From Trachythela sp. YZ-2020 (taxonomy: Eukaryota; Cnidaria; Anthozoa; Malacalcyonacea; Clavulariidae): 64,000 nucleotides of DNA. This document shows, piece after piece, positions 1 through 12,870 of this stretch. Both the position numbers and the translations under genes were made by a program. Within the stretch, counting starts at the first letter, position 1. The number at the start of each line of letters is the position of its first letter. The stretch is from NCBI GenBank assembly GCA_016169945.1, contig JADLSH010000110.1:1468001-1532000 (forward strand), given 5' to 3'. The notes below the pieces were generated by a model that saw only the letters and a program-made list of their open reading frames with translations, was not told the origin of the DNA and did not search any database.

Positions 1-676
1 CAAAAAATTAGTTAACTAATTTTCACTGACAGTTGAATAATTAACCTAATTTGTGCGCAGTAATTAGAAAAATATAAAAGTTACAAAAAGAAAGAAAAAA
101 TTGATATATTTTCTCGTTGAAGATTGTTAAGGAGTTGTGTATATTAAAAAATACAACTTAAAGGAGCATTGTCAAGTTGCTGCTGTTATTAGATTGAACA
201 AATGTACCAATCTAATTAATGAAATTGAGATACATAAAAAAGTTCAAATCAAAGTTCAACTTACCCATATTGCAGCGACTTGAAAAATTTCAAAATTATT
301 TTCCTTGTGTCTTTTCGCACAGCTCAACCAACTCAACTGATTTTCCAGCTCAATGATCAGTATTTTTATGTGTTCCATTTCGATGGAACTATGTCTTATG
401 GTTAACCACAAAAATAGAGTAAATTCGAAACTAGGTGGTTAAAATTTGCCCCCATTAATTGTTACAACAACCGCATTTCTGTGGTAAATAGAATGGTGTA
501 CATTTTGAGGTCTGATCAAACGTAACGTCGCGTACACGTGGGGGAATATACCGTCTCGTTTGACACCATTACTTTTGGACAGATTACGTGGGTGGAGTGA
601 ATTGTTCATTTTGGAAGCTTCTCAAACATTCATGCAAAAATCGTACATTGTTTATCTTAGTATTATATATTGTTTC
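1..676. other. AT-rich sequence, nothing recognised
   Basis: No coding potential, tRNA-like boxes or inverted repeats were seen. All open frames are short and unconvincing. Confidence 0.4.
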
Positions 677-845
677 AGATAGTTCAGACACAAACCACGG
701 CAAATTATTGTAGAATTCCACCAAAGCTGAACCTCCACGTTTGAGATATCTTTCTCAAGTAGTTCACACACAAACCAAGGCAGCGTATTGCGAAATATTA
801 CATACACTGGACGCCCACGTTTGAAATACTTTTTCAGGAAGTAAA
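677..845. repeat. 80-bp minisatellite, about two units
   Basis: The phrase AGTTCAGACACAAACCA starts at 681 and recurs, slightly changed, at 761, a period of 80 bp. Each unit then carries a GGCA-TATTG block and a TTTGA-A-TA-CTTT block. The same unit occurs again at 1516-1723 and, decayed, near 2905-2980. Short open frames on the minus strand here are products of the repeat and are not treated as genes. Confidence 0.75.
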
Positions 846-1515
846 AGTTCACAAATACGTAAAACTATACGTCGACACTTATCCGTTTTTGAAACGTTTC
901 CAGTTTCTAGATATTTCGAACACGCATACAAATATCTGATATGCGTGACACCAGCGTTTTCCAATCGTCGTTCAATCATCTACATTATATCTATTTATTA
1001 ATTTCGTCGTTAATTTTAGAAAAATTATCCTTACCGAGAGAGCGGCTAATCGTTATGTTTTAGTCAGACCTAAAATGTTCCCTGATGATACTGCTTATAT
1101 GAAGCTTACAATGTTATGGATCGATTAAAAATAACCCAGGGCAGTGTAGAGCATTATGTTTTCTTTGCAAGCCATTGCTTGCCGACAATTAACAATTCAT
1201 CCTATAGCTGTTCGAGACAAGCAATTCCAGGGCTGAAATCAGAAGAAACAATACAAACACAAGCACGTTCGCCACGCTAGATTGTGCCGATGTTCATGAC
1301 GTCAACGTTTTCGTAAACTTTCGTTTCGCAAACTTCCCCGTTTTCCTCGCCAAAACTCTCTACTTCCAAAGCCGTTTTCGAGAAGCTTCGCGTTTTCATA
1401 TATGAACTTATCCGTTTTCCATCGCATTATTGTGGACTTTCGGCTGAAACGCGCACAAAAGTATGCAAAAAGATGCAAGATTATGCGTTTTCAAACGGAA
1501 AAGTGATTACTGTGG
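846..1515. other. Spacer, no gene recognised
   Basis: AT-rich single-copy-looking DNA between two blocks of the same 80-bp minisatellite. No supported feature was seen. Confidence 0.3.
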
Positions 1516-1728
1516 GGCCTTATTGAGTATTGTATACAACAATCTACACTGGACCCCTATGTTTGAGATGACTTTTTCAGGTAGTTCAGACACAAACCAC
1601 GGCAGCGTATTGTATAATACTACCTACCCTGGACCCCTATATTTGAGACAACTTTTTCATGTAGTTCAGACGCAAACCATAGCAGCTTATTGTAGAATAT
1701 TTCCTACACTGGACCTAATACAGTAACT
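1516..1728. repeat. 80-bp minisatellite, nearly three units
   Basis: GTAGTTCAGAC begins at 1581 and at 1661, exactly 80 bp apart, and a third partial unit precedes them. Units share TACACTGGACCCCTAT and TTTGAGA-GACTTTTTCA. This is the same family as 677-845. The 87-residue frame reading through it is a repeat artefact. Confidence 0.8.
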
Positions 1729-3320
1729 ATCGGCTTTTCCTTAACATGAAATGGTGAAAAAAGGTCGCTACTGTATATATGGTGAATTCTATGGCAAATG
1801 CAAATTCTTAGTGGTCGCGGAAGGATTTACGTCAATTTCTTTGAGTATTTTATTCCTTACGAAATATATACGTGGTTCGAAACTACACGATGGAAATACC
1901 CCGCATTAAAAGACTATGCAGCCATTGCAACCGCAAGCTAAACTAGTTTAACTAGTTTCTATTCGTTGCAGAATATAACTCTCACGTTGCCACACATTCA
2001 CTTTGGTTTATCACGCAGCAGATGGCGAGAACATGTAGTTATCATTCAGACTTCAGAGTGAGAAAATAATGTTACTTCTTTTCATTATATGTAGTAGTCT
2101 TCCATTTCGTGGCAAATAAATAGAATTGAGATGTTTATTTTAATGTTCTTGCTGCTATAAGTGTCAACAATGCTAAAATTGACCACCATATGCTGTCGTG
2201 TAACGTATCAATTGACGCAAACGAAAGCTCGTTTGATGTACGATATTGGACAGTACGTGCGTCGGAAATGGATAATGAATATTTACACTATACAGGGGGC
2301 AGGAGGCGATAATAGTGTTAACCTTTTGTATTGTTTAGGCAGCTTAGCGAAGCTTAGTATCGCGCCTCTCAAAAGTGGAGTTACATTAACCCGCATTTTC
2401 AACAAGTTTTAACTGAGATCATGCAATGGCGTGTTTTGGTGGTTTTGTCTAATTCTGACAGTGCTGCAAATGAAGGTCAACTTGAAAAGGAAAGACAGTT
2501 ATCAAGTGACTATATTGTTGACTATAATTATGCATTGTCCTTGTCGGTTTGGTGGCAAATACATGTAATGATGGAATATATTTAGCATAGTTTTCTTGCT
2601 CCTATAAATGCCAATACATTGAACTTGACCACCATGTATTGCATGCGTTGATATAAACTCACCATTTCCCGAAATTAATATTTGGAAATTTTGTGTTTCT
2701 GAACTGGATTGCCTTATTAATAAAAGGAAATGCCACTTGCATGCCTGCGTTGGCGTATAGTTTACTAACGCCAAATAGTTTTATAGCTAACAGATTTATA
2801 ACATAATTGGTGTTCAACCGTTCTTGTTATTTCGTTTTGTATCCTAGCCGAATCTGACGAACGTCCTTTGTTCGAAATGACGAAGTGTTTTTAATCTTTT
2901 CCAGGTAGTTCAGACATGAGCCATGCCAGCTTACATTTGAGTCGGTGTCAAACACAAACCGCGCCATGCCAACTTACATTTAAGTGTGTATTATACACAA
3001 ACCTATATTATATTACCAGGTCAATTTCCATCTTAACTTCGATTTTAATATAATCGTAATGACTAATCCTATCCCTAATCCTAATATTACCATATACAGC
3101 AAACTGAGTACCTTAATTTTTATGACATTAATTCCAATCCATCTTTTACGAGGAGTTTCATTCTCATTCGAGAAGACAAATAATTGTTTGCGTTAGAGCA
3201 CTTCACGAATTAAGTATCGATACTGCAAAAAATGCTTTCAAATTACTAAATATTTGTTAATTGTATACGACATATGAATAGAACCTAGTTAATTACAAAC
3301 TGTTCTCCTTAAGGTCCAGT
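1729..3320. other. Spacer with one decayed minisatellite block
   Basis: Around 2905-2985 there are two degenerate phrases of the 80-bp minisatellite (TTCAGACATGAGCCATGCCAG and a variant). Near 3055-3090 there is a short CCTAATCCTA-like run. The rest shows no supported gene or repeat. Confidence 0.35.
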
Positions 3321-3349
3321 AAGGGACATCCCTTATTTATCCAGTGTTA

Positions 3350-3640
3350 CTACAGGAGGAAACCGGAGTACCCGGAGAAAACCTGGGATGTTTGGTACAA
3401 TCAAACCGGAAGAATTCTTCTCAGATGCGGCTGAGGAGAAATCAGGCAACTGCATATTGTAGGAATTGAACTTTATGGAACTCCAGTGACAGAGGTGAAA
3501 GACAAATAACCACAAAGTAGCACAATTACACCAACGCCAAAACGTTTCATTTGTAAAACGACAACATTGCGCGCGCCTTGCTGATTTTTCTAAACAAACA
3601 AGCGTGGGTTGTATTGTACTTATGACAAACACCCCACAGT
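3350..3640 (+). repeat. Dispersed repeat with GGAGGAAACCGGAGTACC core, copy 1
   Basis: The core ACAGGAGGAAACCGGAGTAC at about 3352, followed by CCGGAGAAAACC, leads into a block with CAACTGCATATTG. A second copy at 3980-4130 shares the core and the downstream block (GACAACTGCATATTGCAGGGATGAA). A third copy of the core is at 38905-38945. The same core is common in repeats of marine invertebrates as I recall; I do not assign it to a named family. Confidence 0.65.
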
Positions 3641-3979
3641 AAAACTTAAACAGAGGTCATTATATACAGTAACACTGCAGAGTTTGTATGAAAACAATTT
3701 GATTAATCCACAAGGCACAAGAATAGCTTGCAGTGCATTGAAACTTAGTATTTGTAAAGACATCCTTCATAGAAAGTGCAGACCCATAATTCTTAACCGT
3801 GGGGAAGCAAGAAAAAATGTTAAACCTTTTAACACATAAACGGATTGCAAACATTAACATTTCATGTATTTATGATAAAAAAACCCAGAGACGCCACAGT
3901 TTATTATAGAACAATTATATCTAGAAGATGACCACGCTTTATGCAGTGTAATTACTCTTTCCCACCAAGGACTTCCCCA

Positions 3980-4130
3980 TAGCTACAGGAGGAAACCGGA
4001 TACGAGTACCCGGAGAAAACCTGCTGTGTTTGGTAGAGTCATGTGGTGAAATCATAATCAGACAACTGCATATTGCAGGGATGAACCCCAGTCACACAGA
4101 GGGAAAACACACACTTAACAAGAACGCGCC
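3980..4130 (+). repeat. Dispersed repeat with GGAGGAAACCGGAGTACC core, copy 2
   Basis: Same core as 3350-3640 with a small insertion inside it (GGAAACCGGATACGAGTACC), followed by CCGGAGAAAACCTG and the shared CAACTGCATATTGCAGG block. It lies about 630 bp downstream of copy 1 in the same orientation. Confidence 0.6.
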
Positions 4131-4611
4131 ACGCTTGGCGTCTAGAATTAATCTGAGAAAGTCGTGGCCAAGGTATTCGAATTTAGTCTGTAGGCGTAGG
4201 AATGGAACACGTACGTTATGCAGAGTATAAGCACATGATGTTCGATGCGGTTAAATAAAATGGGTTAATTCACTCGAATGTTATTATAATCCAGACAATG
4301 ATAATCCCTCAAGCGAGATGTTGAAAGGCGCTACTAGCACAGGCTAGTGTCATCAAACGCCTCCTCGTGTGATTTCAAACACCTTGAAGCAACCCGGAAC
4401 AAAACTAATCATGTTACATTTGTTAACGCTTCCTACCTAACTACGCTTTGCTTCCGATGGTCCCGAACTTGGGCAAAGAAAAAAATCTTACAAATCGACT
4501 GTGTGTAAATGCGGGAAACGGTGAAACATATATTTTAATATGGTCTTCGACTTTTTAGTATTGAGTGCAAATTGACGAAGTGACGAAGATACAAGATTCC
4601 AAAGATTAAAG
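4131..4611. other. Spacer, nothing recognised
   Basis: No gene or repeat that I can support. Confidence 0.3.
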
Positions 4612-4912
4612 CCCCGGTCAAACGAGGATGAGAGTTGATGAGAGCGGTGAACGAGAGCGAGTTGAAACTCTAGCTCACGTTTGACCGCCAACTCTATCGT
4701 CAACTCTCATGCACTCTCATCAACTTTGAGGTGGTTCACATTTTGATGAGAATTGATTACCCTCCTTTGACGGGTAAGCGTGGTAATATCCAGTCAACCC
4801 TTATATGCAACTCTTGTTCTCGTTTGACGGGGGCATGAGAGTTGACTATGAAACTCCTCATGCAAACTCTTTCTTGCTAATTGTCATCAACTCTCATCCT
4901 CGTTTAACCAGG
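4612..4912. mobile_element. Small non-autonomous hAT-type element (301 bp)
   Basis: The ends are inverted repeats: CCCCGGTCAAACGAGGATGA on the left pairs with the complement of TCATCCTCGTTTAACCAGGA on the right, and the match runs on into GAGAGTTGATGA. Flanks GATTAAAG and ACTTAAAG look like a decayed 8-bp target duplication (6 of 8 match), which suggests the hAT superfamily. The interior is rich in variants of CATCAACTCTCAT. It has no coding capacity. Confidence 0.7.
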
Positions 4913-6819
4913 ACTTAAAGGTTGTAGACATTAGAGGTGATCTAATTAACAAAATAATAATTGCTAATTTTGTTAAAAATGTTCTAGAAAACAAACATGT
5001 CAAAATGCACAAAGGAATTTAAGGCGAAGACAATTAAAAAATATTATTCTGCTTTAGGAAAAAAGTTGCGAATATCCAAAAAATAATATCTGAGTAAAAT
5101 AAGTCGCGACACGGATAAAAAAGGTTCTCGTACTAAGGTCACCCGCGGTAGGACTTCACCTTCCATTATAAAAATAGGTACACTATAGCGTACATGCGTC
5201 TACTGGGATTGTAGTTTGAGGACACAGATGCTGAATGCGGATAACTATATTCATAGAGGTTAACATTGCATTTTTGGACGGCAATATAAATACTTCACGT
5301 TTTACAATATTTTTAGTGTGCAAAAATGTTAATACTACTGTAAGCAATTGTGTTTCGTTATTCGGATCACTCAATTAACACACTTCACGAAAACGCAGTT
5401 TTATTTGCGTTTTGAAATGATGGCGATTGTGCATCGGTTTCAATGTTGAGTCCAATTGCTTTTGTTAGAAGGAATAATTTGCGCCAAGTATTGAGTCTTT
5501 TGCTATTTTAGTGAAAATAGCTAATTAAATATATACCGAAAGGTCGACCACCTTGACCTTGACATGCCACCTGATACACGCTATCGAACTATTATTGTCT
5601 ATCATGTTCATTAAGATCATGTTTTGCTGTGTCGCTCGCGATTTCTAGTATTTTCCTTAAATTTGTACAAAGTATAAAGCTGTAATTTTGTACCGGTCTG
5701 ACACTCGTACCAATTGAATTATCGTGCACTTAAAAAATATTTCAACTTGTGATGCGCATACTATTTACACGCTTGGTATTATACTTTTATACTAGAAATA
5801 CATACTTGCAGTAACCCCTCGCCCCATGCACCCGAACATTGACAGACACTACATTCCAAAACATTACTATTACTAAGCCTTATCATCACAAAATCTGCTA
5901 TGCGAAGGTGATAGACGAGTCAGATATCTGGGTTCAAAACAAAATTTTTGGCTTGGAAAAGTGTATTTTAATTCGATCTCTGGCTCACACCCCTCTTCAC
6001 GACGCACTCAAAGGCTATATATCGCCATATGAAATGTTTTACTTGACGTAATCACTGTGTTTCCCTTCATTTTAAATGTGCCATTAAAATTTTGATCATT
6101 ACTGTAATAGTTTGGAAAGAAGAGTGGAAGGAAACAATAATATTTTGGGAAATTTATTTTGGGTTAAGAATTTGTGAAAGAATACAAAATGGAAATTTTG
6201 TTTCAGGAAGAGGAAGTACAGTAGCCATGGCAACACGATTAATAATATAAATTTATTTTCTGGAGTACAAAACAGTTAAACAGGATACAAAAGTTGCAAA
6301 AATAATTAAAATATTAGTTGTTTTAGCCATAGAAATATGAGATATATGCGTTAGGTATGTTCTTATGCATTACTTCCGTTCACTAAAACGTTTCGAAAAG
6401 TTTGTAAAACTAAACTGCCTTTTACCGACATTATTAGTTTTTGAAATGAAATCAGATGAAAATATACAAATTTTCTCGTGAAATAATTTCGCTTTCCTTA
6501 TAATTTGGAACTTTTTGAAAACATAAAATATAGGGTATTTTATTTGGAATAAAATGAAAATCTATGTAAATAAAACAACATTTTAGGGCTATATTAAAAT
6601 ACATCAACAATTATAAGAAACTTGTCATATTTTTTCGACCATCTATCTCCGTTTTCGACCATCTAATCCCTTCCGCCGCTTTTCCTGAAGTCCCAAAAAG
6701 CGATTTATAAGTTATAATTCAGACTTACTGATACTCAAGTTTTTTTTATAATTCGCTTATTCCACTCCTAACAAAGATCAGTGAGATGACCACCCATCAC
6801 ACCCATGAAACATAACCAT
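4913..6819. other. AT-rich spacer, nothing recognised
   Basis: About 1.9 kb with no credible open frame, tRNA-like box pair or inverted repeat that I could see. Confidence 0.3.
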
Positions 6820-6827
6820 GCGCCGGC

Positions 6828-7383
6828 TAGGGTTGGGCGATATTTCGATGTTTTGTTTTATCGCGATATTTTAAATCGCCATTATCGTATCGATGGTAGA
6901 AACTTGAGCGACAAAATATCGAAATTATCGTCATATTGCTTCGCATGTGTATATAGCTTTTATAAAATCCTAAGAAATTCTTTCAATTCCTAGAAAATAT
7001 AGTTTTTAAAAGAATTAAAACTATTTCCTGAATTAAATACGAATTTAATACGATACAAAAGCTAATATTTATGTATTAATCCGCTGAACAATGAAATTAC
7101 AGGCTTTGCTTGCGCTGTAGTAGAGATATTTCAACAGAAGACACTGCATAGGCAGTTCAGGTTTATGACCAGTAAATATTAGATTAGAAAAAGCCTTCAT
7201 ATTACTTTAATATACTGTTTTACTTGTTTTTAATAAGATTATATATAAGCTTACAATGTTTTGATATTAAAATTGAAAAATGTGGTCATTGTTTTTATTG
7301 CATTTATCGCGATATTATCGAATATCGTGATAATTTCCTTGACTATAATCGTGAGATGATTTTCTTAATATCGCCCAACCTTA
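6828..7383. mobile_element. hAT-type MITE with perfect 8-bp target duplication (556 bp)
   Basis: Terminal inverted repeats begin TAGGGTTGGGCGATATT on the left and end AATATCGCCCAACCTTA on the right. The direct repeat GCGCCGGC (6820-6827 and 7384-7391) is a perfect 8-bp target duplication. TAGGG-TTGGGCGATA ends with 8-bp duplications are typical of non-autonomous hAT elements in animals. Internal sequence is full of ATCGCGATATT palindromes next to both ends. There is no transposase; the short frame across the left end is spurious. Confidence 0.9.
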
Positions 7384-7429
7384 GCGCCGGCAAAACTTGA
7401 TGAACTTTAGATTTCCCATAGCTTTAATT

Positions 7430-7530
7430 CCTTTTTTCCCGGGTGTAATAAATAGCCGAGCGGAATTAGTACCCTCGGCCGGGCTATCGCCCGGAACGGC
7501 CTTCGCGCCGTTGGCTCGGGGACAAGTCTG
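7430..7530 (-). repeat. GC-rich repeat fragment, same family as 40.3 and 41.2 kb
   Basis: Read on the minus strand this fragment contains TCCCCGAGCC, a GCGCGAA block and GAGGGTACTAATTCCGCTCG followed by ACACCCGGG. The same order of blocks occurs at 40285-40350 and 41163-41235. It is only the GC-rich end of the family. Confidence 0.65.
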
Positions 7531-8358
7531 AGTGCCTTCTAGTATATCTATATATTCTTTTATTCAATCGACGAACTCCACAGTTTCAGAGACAGAGTAT
7601 ATATACAAAATAAACGAGCCCGCTTACCGCTAGGTTTATAAACGACAATTATATATGCATACTACACAAACATGTCAGTAAAATACATAAACTACAAAGT
7701 AACACAACATAAATTCAAAGCAATTGCAGTTTACTTAAAAAATACTTGCAATTTAAAAATTCAAAACATAAAAGCGTAAACAAACGTAGTTCGGATATCT
7801 CCGACGAATGCCTCGTGTTGTCAAAATTAATGATCGAACCATTTTAAGCATTAGCGTATAAACGAGCGTAATTCGGAAATCTCCGAAAAGTGAATCCTTG
7901 TCCACATCGCCACACAGCCCAAATACGGATGCAGTCGACAGCATAATACGTCACCTGTTACACAGTAGATGCAAAAATGGTAAAGGTCGCAGATTCGATT
8001 CCCTTCGCGGTCAAGCAATTTTTCAGCTTGCCCTGTGTGTGGCCAAGGGGAGCAACATCATCTAAGAAGATTTAGGAATATCTTCAATTTTTCAAAATAT
8101 TTTATTGTGCATCTTATGGAATCCCACTTTCTCTGTTGAACACACTTTGGTAAAGCATAATTATATATTTCAAGATTTTTATTGAAGTCGCCAGAACATC
8201 TCCCAGACTCGACGATAAAATCTTCAATTTTTCAAACATATTTTATCATTTTCTGATGAAGTTACACTTTGGTAAAGTCCAAATCATATATTTAACAATG
8301 TAAGATTTCAGCGAAAATTCATATTTAATGAAAGAAGCTATTAAATATCCGTTCAATA
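7531..8358. other. Spacer upstream of the Penelope-like element
   Basis: No separate gene recognised. Part may belong to the 5' region of the Penelope-like element that starts to be readable near 8370, but I could not find a matching copy of its 3' repeat here. Confidence 0.3.
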
Positions 8359-9651
8359 ATGCAATTCCAAGTAAGAGGGTACACTTCCGATATTCCCACA
8401 GTTCATTGCAAGAGCAGAACAAATCGGTGTAATAAAACGTATGAGAAAAAAATTTCTTTCTTAAAAACAAAAAAATGTGAAAACCAAAACAACCATTTCG
8501 GCCTTGCTTCCAACAAAACACCTCCTTCTATTCCGGAAATGAAATCTTTCGAAGACGACCTTATAAAACTAATCGAAAATTTACAATTTCGGCCATATAG
8601 GAACCAATATCACAAAAACATATAAGCATGGATCCGAGGACACTATAGATGAAATTGATTCAGAACTAAAAAAACATTTCGAACAATTTAGGAATCGGCG
8701 ACAGAATTGAAAAAATGAAAAAACGCGAAGCATTTATATCTTTAAAAGATCACAAAGAAAATTTCGAAAACAATCCAAAATGCCGATTAATTAATACCGC
8801 TAAAAGCGAATCCGGAAAAATAAGCAATTTAAATCAATGGAGGAATACAAAACAAGTTATTCAGTGGTTTGGCAATATAAAAGATAAGGACAGACACAGT
8901 TTTATTTCGTTTGACATTGTCGATTTCTACCCATCTATTTCTGAAAAACTATTGGACCAAGCTTTATCTTGGGCTTCAAATTTGGCTACTATACCTGAAA
9001 ACGATATTTCAATAATAAAACACGCTAGAAAATCTCTCCTTTTCAATACCGGAATTTCATGGATAAAAAAAGATAGCCATAGTTTGTTTGACGTTAGCAT
9101 GGGCAGTTTCGACGGCGCGGAAATTTGTGAGTTAGTAGGCCTTTTCATTTTAAACCACCTGAGTAAGAAATTTGGCAAAGAAAGCATCGGCCTATATAGA
9201 GATGACGGTTTGGCTATTATAAAAAGTAAATCAGCACGTTTAGCAGACAAAACAAGAAAAGATCTCCACAAAATTTTCGAGCAGTTTGACCTAAAAATTA
9301 CCGCCGAATCAAATTTACGCATTGTAAACTTTTTAGATGTAACTTTCGACCTTAACAATGGAAAACATAGGCCCTATAGGAAGCCCAATGACGATCCACT
9401 ATACATAAATATGCACTCTAATCACCCACCGAGCATCACAAGGCAACTACCTGCATCAATTAACAAGCGCATCGCACTTCTTTCATCAGATGAGCAAACT
9501 TTTCAGGAATCTGCACCCATATATAAGAACGCACTTAGGCATAGCAACTTTAATCATGAACTTAGCTACACTCAGCACACACCGCAAAAACAACGCAGGA
9601 ATAGGCAACGCAACATCAATTGGTTCAACCCACCATTTAGCAAGAGTAGCA
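8359..9651 (+). pseudogene. Penelope-like element, reverse transcriptase part (broken)
   Basis: This is the N-terminal and RT portion of a Penelope-like retroelement protein. The first piece (8359-8625) has the FGLASNKTPPSIPEMKSFE block typical of the family. The main frame (8715-9650) carries RT motifs in order: SLKDHKENF with PKCRLIN, SFDIVDFYPSI (motif A), GSFDGAEICELVGLF (motif B region) and YRDDGL (motif C, the catalytic pair intact), then VNFLDVTFDL and YRKPNDDPLYI. The two frames are out of register, and residues expected between NQYHKNI and YKHGSEDTIDE are missing. A second gap lies at SGKISNLNQWRN. Coding sequence runs into foreign DNA after FNPPFSKSS at about 9647 and resumes at 14216. 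It is inactive as it stands. Confidence 0.9.
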
Positions 9652-9969
9652 AATTTATAGACAATATAAATTTAAGTTAATGAGACAACGCGTTGAAGCT
9701 AGTATGTTAAGCAAGATATCAGATAAGTTTCTGTCTCAAAGGCGGTGATTCCTTCCGTCCTGGCCTCAAGGAATGCATTGTTTAGTTTTACTTATTGACA
9801 GATAGTTCAAAGATCATTTTAATCATTGGGCATGCTTTCACGTGAGCAGCCCTTGATATTGCATGCTAACGCTTCCTACTAACAAATTGACCAATCATAA
9901 CGCGCAATATAATACAAGTTAATTAGCGCATAACTTGCAGGATGCTAACAAGATCATATCATTTATACT

Positions 9970-10585
9970 GAGCGCTTCGCTTACTCAAGTTATTGAAATA
10001 ATTTTCAACATGAAAGTTTACCGTTTATGCACGCGAACTGCTTTGGACGGCGATTTCAGATGGTATGATGCGGCGGTGCGCGATCTAACGATGGACATAT
10101 TATCGTGTATATACAACAACAGGCAGTGTGGACGCGACGACGCAGTTAGTCAAACAGAACTCAACGGCAACGCGAAGCAAGTACCTGCATCTATTCCTCT
10201 CATGAACAAAGAAATATATCAGTTTAAATACGTATAAGTTAGTCCTACGCAACGGAACAGCTGCGTCGGCATTAGAATAGAAAGAAACGCTACTTACTCA
10301 AGTTACGAAACGAATTTTCAAGAATGAAAGTCTACTGATTATGCACGCGAACTGCTTTGGACAGCGATTTCAGATGGTACATATTACCGTATATATGCAA
10401 CAACGGGTGTATGGCGAGCGACGACGCAGTTTAGTCAAACAGAACTCAACGACAACGCGGAGAAATTAAGTACCGCCGCCGCCGGGGCATCTATTCCTCT
10501 CATGAACAAAGAAATATATCAGTTTAAATACGTATAAAGTTGGTCCTACGCAACGGAATGGCTGCGGCGGCATTATAACAGAAAG
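9970..10585 (+). repeat. Diverged tandem duplication of about 300 bp inside unit A
   Basis: The block 9975-10258 (GCTTACTCAAG, TATGCACGCGAACTGCTTTGG, CTATTCCTCTCATGAACAAA, ATATCAGTTTAAATACGTATAA) is repeated in the same order at 10290-10580 with point changes and small indels. A 100-residue frame in the first copy is not kept open in the second, which argues against coding. Confidence 0.8.
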
Positions 10586-11342
10586 AAACGCTACGACCAG
10601 ATGTGGATATCATAGAACACTTGGATTAACAAGGAATTGGATTATACCACTGATTGATACAAAATGTGTAGTTAAGGGGGGATTTGCCATCGCTTAGCTT
10701 GGGTATTGTAAGTATACAGGCGAATTCAATTGATTGCGTTATATTTCGTTTTAAACCAACATAAAAAATTCATGTGCGCTATAACGAGAGTTGACTGTAT
10801 CTGTCTATCGATACATTTAGTATGTCTCGTTTTGTTAATGCGCATGCAGCTGGTAATATATTTGATTGACGTATTTGAGTCCAAAGTTCGATCATTGTTT
10901 TGAGGCCGGAAAAGCTCGGCAGCTTTGTCACACTCTATACACCCCTATAATCATAAATATAGAAAAGAATATCATTCATCCAACCATGATCGCTGGATTG
11001 GCTGCACCTATCTTGTTGCATGAATTATAATGATGATAAAGTTTATTGTTACTTAGTTCAAATTTCAATCTATTTGTAAGATGTATACCATAGGCATAGT
11101 CCACACATCAGTATATATCGAAAACTAAAACATACCCCGACAAAAGTATACTTTGATTTGCTATGCTATGTCAGCATTCACGACACTTACTGTACATGCA
11201 CTTACGTTAATTTGAGAAATAGTCGGGAGGGGTTTGCCTAACTGTTTACATATACCTACTCGTGAATGATAGCTATATAATTATGTTACTATATTATTCG
11301 TTTTTACTGAAACGGAGCTAATCTTAAGCTCCAAGTTATAGA

Positions 11343-11608
11343 CCAGACTGCAGAGTTGGGCAGTTTTCGACGAGATCTCGGGTGCGGAAAGCTAAAATTT
11401 TGCTCAAAATCTAGGTGCGGGTGCGCAAAATTGTCTTCAGGTGCGCCTTAAGTGGCAGTCAAAGGAACAAAAGTGAGAAAAATACAATGGAAATAAGAGT
11501 TTTTGAGGCAGATTAAAGTGTGAAAATTGCTATCAAGCACATATAGGTGCGCTAACATTTTCTAAGTCAAAAATCTCGGGTGCGGCGTTGACCAACTCTG
11601 CAGTCCGG
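11343..11608. mobile_element. hAT-type MITE (266 bp) inside unit A
   Basis: Left end CCAGACTGCAGAGTTGG and right end CCAACTCTGCAGTCCGG form an inverted repeat with one mismatch. GTTATAGA is duplicated exactly at 11335-11342 and 11609-11616, an 8-bp target duplication expected of hAT. Internal phrases ATCTCGGGTGCGG recur near both ends. Non-coding. Confidence 0.9.
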
Positions 11609-12732
11609 GTTATAGATAGATATAGTTTGGCAGTATATATATTTCTATAATTATTGTGATTCATCGACTATATATCACTCCAAAACTTGCATTCCTCACG
11701 AAATGAGTTTGGCGCAAGTCTCGATCTGTTTCACTGATTGCCTCCAAGTTTTTAACTATACATATTCTAATAAATTAATCTATTTATTTTTTATTTTTTC
11801 CTGCAGTAGGAAATTGGCATTGATTTGATTTGTATTTAGTTTCTACCTTATTTGGTTAGGGACATAGCACATATTTAAATTAAATGAAGTATACAGGCAA
11901 TATATTATATTGTGCTACGCCAATTCAATTTTAGTCAGTCATTATAAAGATTAAAGTAATTGATAACAATAGTTCATCCTTTGAAAGCATGCCAATACAA
12001 TAAGTTGTTTGTGGTTATAACATAAGATTGAATCACATTCTGTAAGATCTGATGTTGCTTGAATGTGGATACATTTCTATAATATATTGTTTCAGATATA
12101 GAAAGAGTTCTAGTTTGAATACACATATGATCTATATGCCTACAAAATTTGTTTGCACTTTTTATGCATGATCCGCATTATATTTGCTTGGTTTGCATGA
12201 AACCAATTATCTAAAGCCGAGGCTCAAGCTATTTTCCAATGTCAATGCCTGCATGCATACAATATCATACTATAATTTTTGTTTTTATCGAGTGAACAAT
12301 CACAACAAGTAAACAAAACGATTTAAAGAATGCTCAAATAAACAAATAAATAAAAAGACGTATGTCTTGATATACAGTAGTCAGCTCTGTTTGTCGTGTT
12401 ATCAACACTCCAATCGAGAACTTGTAAGATAGAAGCTTTGTGGGGAAGCTGCTGGTTAATTGTCTTGGCCCCATCCAGGTTTCCTGTATCGTAGGTTTTT
12501 CCTGGCCTCCCTGACATTCCAGCTGTAATATGAGTGATGGTAATGCTCAAATCAGCCACTCTAACAATAAGGCTAAATACATAACAATTCTTCATTTTAA
12601 AAAATGGGGAGAAGGTCTTTTCGTCTATGGGGAATACACATTCTGTGTATTTGTGGGGTTGAAGTCTCCCAAAATGTCAACTTCAGGCCCATAGACTCAA
12701 TATACGTCACACATATACCATATAATTAAGGA

Positions 12733-12870
12733 CTGTCCATATAGGGGTTTATCGCCCCTTGGTCAGGTTAAGAACTGCCCGTATGGGTCTAGCACTCTGG
12801 GTCAGGTTAAGGACTGTCCATAGGGGTTTCATTCCCCTTGGTCAGGTTAAGAACTGTCCAAGTGTTTCTT
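12733..12870 (+). repeat. Four-unit minisatellite near the end of unit A
   Basis: Units of about 40-46 bp alternate TTAAGGACTGTCCATA-AGGGG and TTAAGAACTGCCCGTATGGG, joined by TTGGTCAGG. The same array is present in unit B at 13848-13990 with a few changes. Confidence 0.8.

Noticed and set aside
6805..6993. 62-codon frame over the left end of the 6.8-kb MITE
   Set aside because: It begins outside the element and crosses the target duplication and inverted end, so it is chance.
8250..8285. Possible hammerhead at TTTTCTGATGAAGTTAC near the 5' side of the Penelope-like element
   Set aside because: No GAAA follows at the right distance, and neither stem II nor stem III can be drawn.
12733..12870. 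CRISPR-like array (regular repeats with spacers)
   Set aside because: The repeats are imperfect, spacers are not unique, and the setting is eukaryotic transposon DNA; it is a minisatellite.
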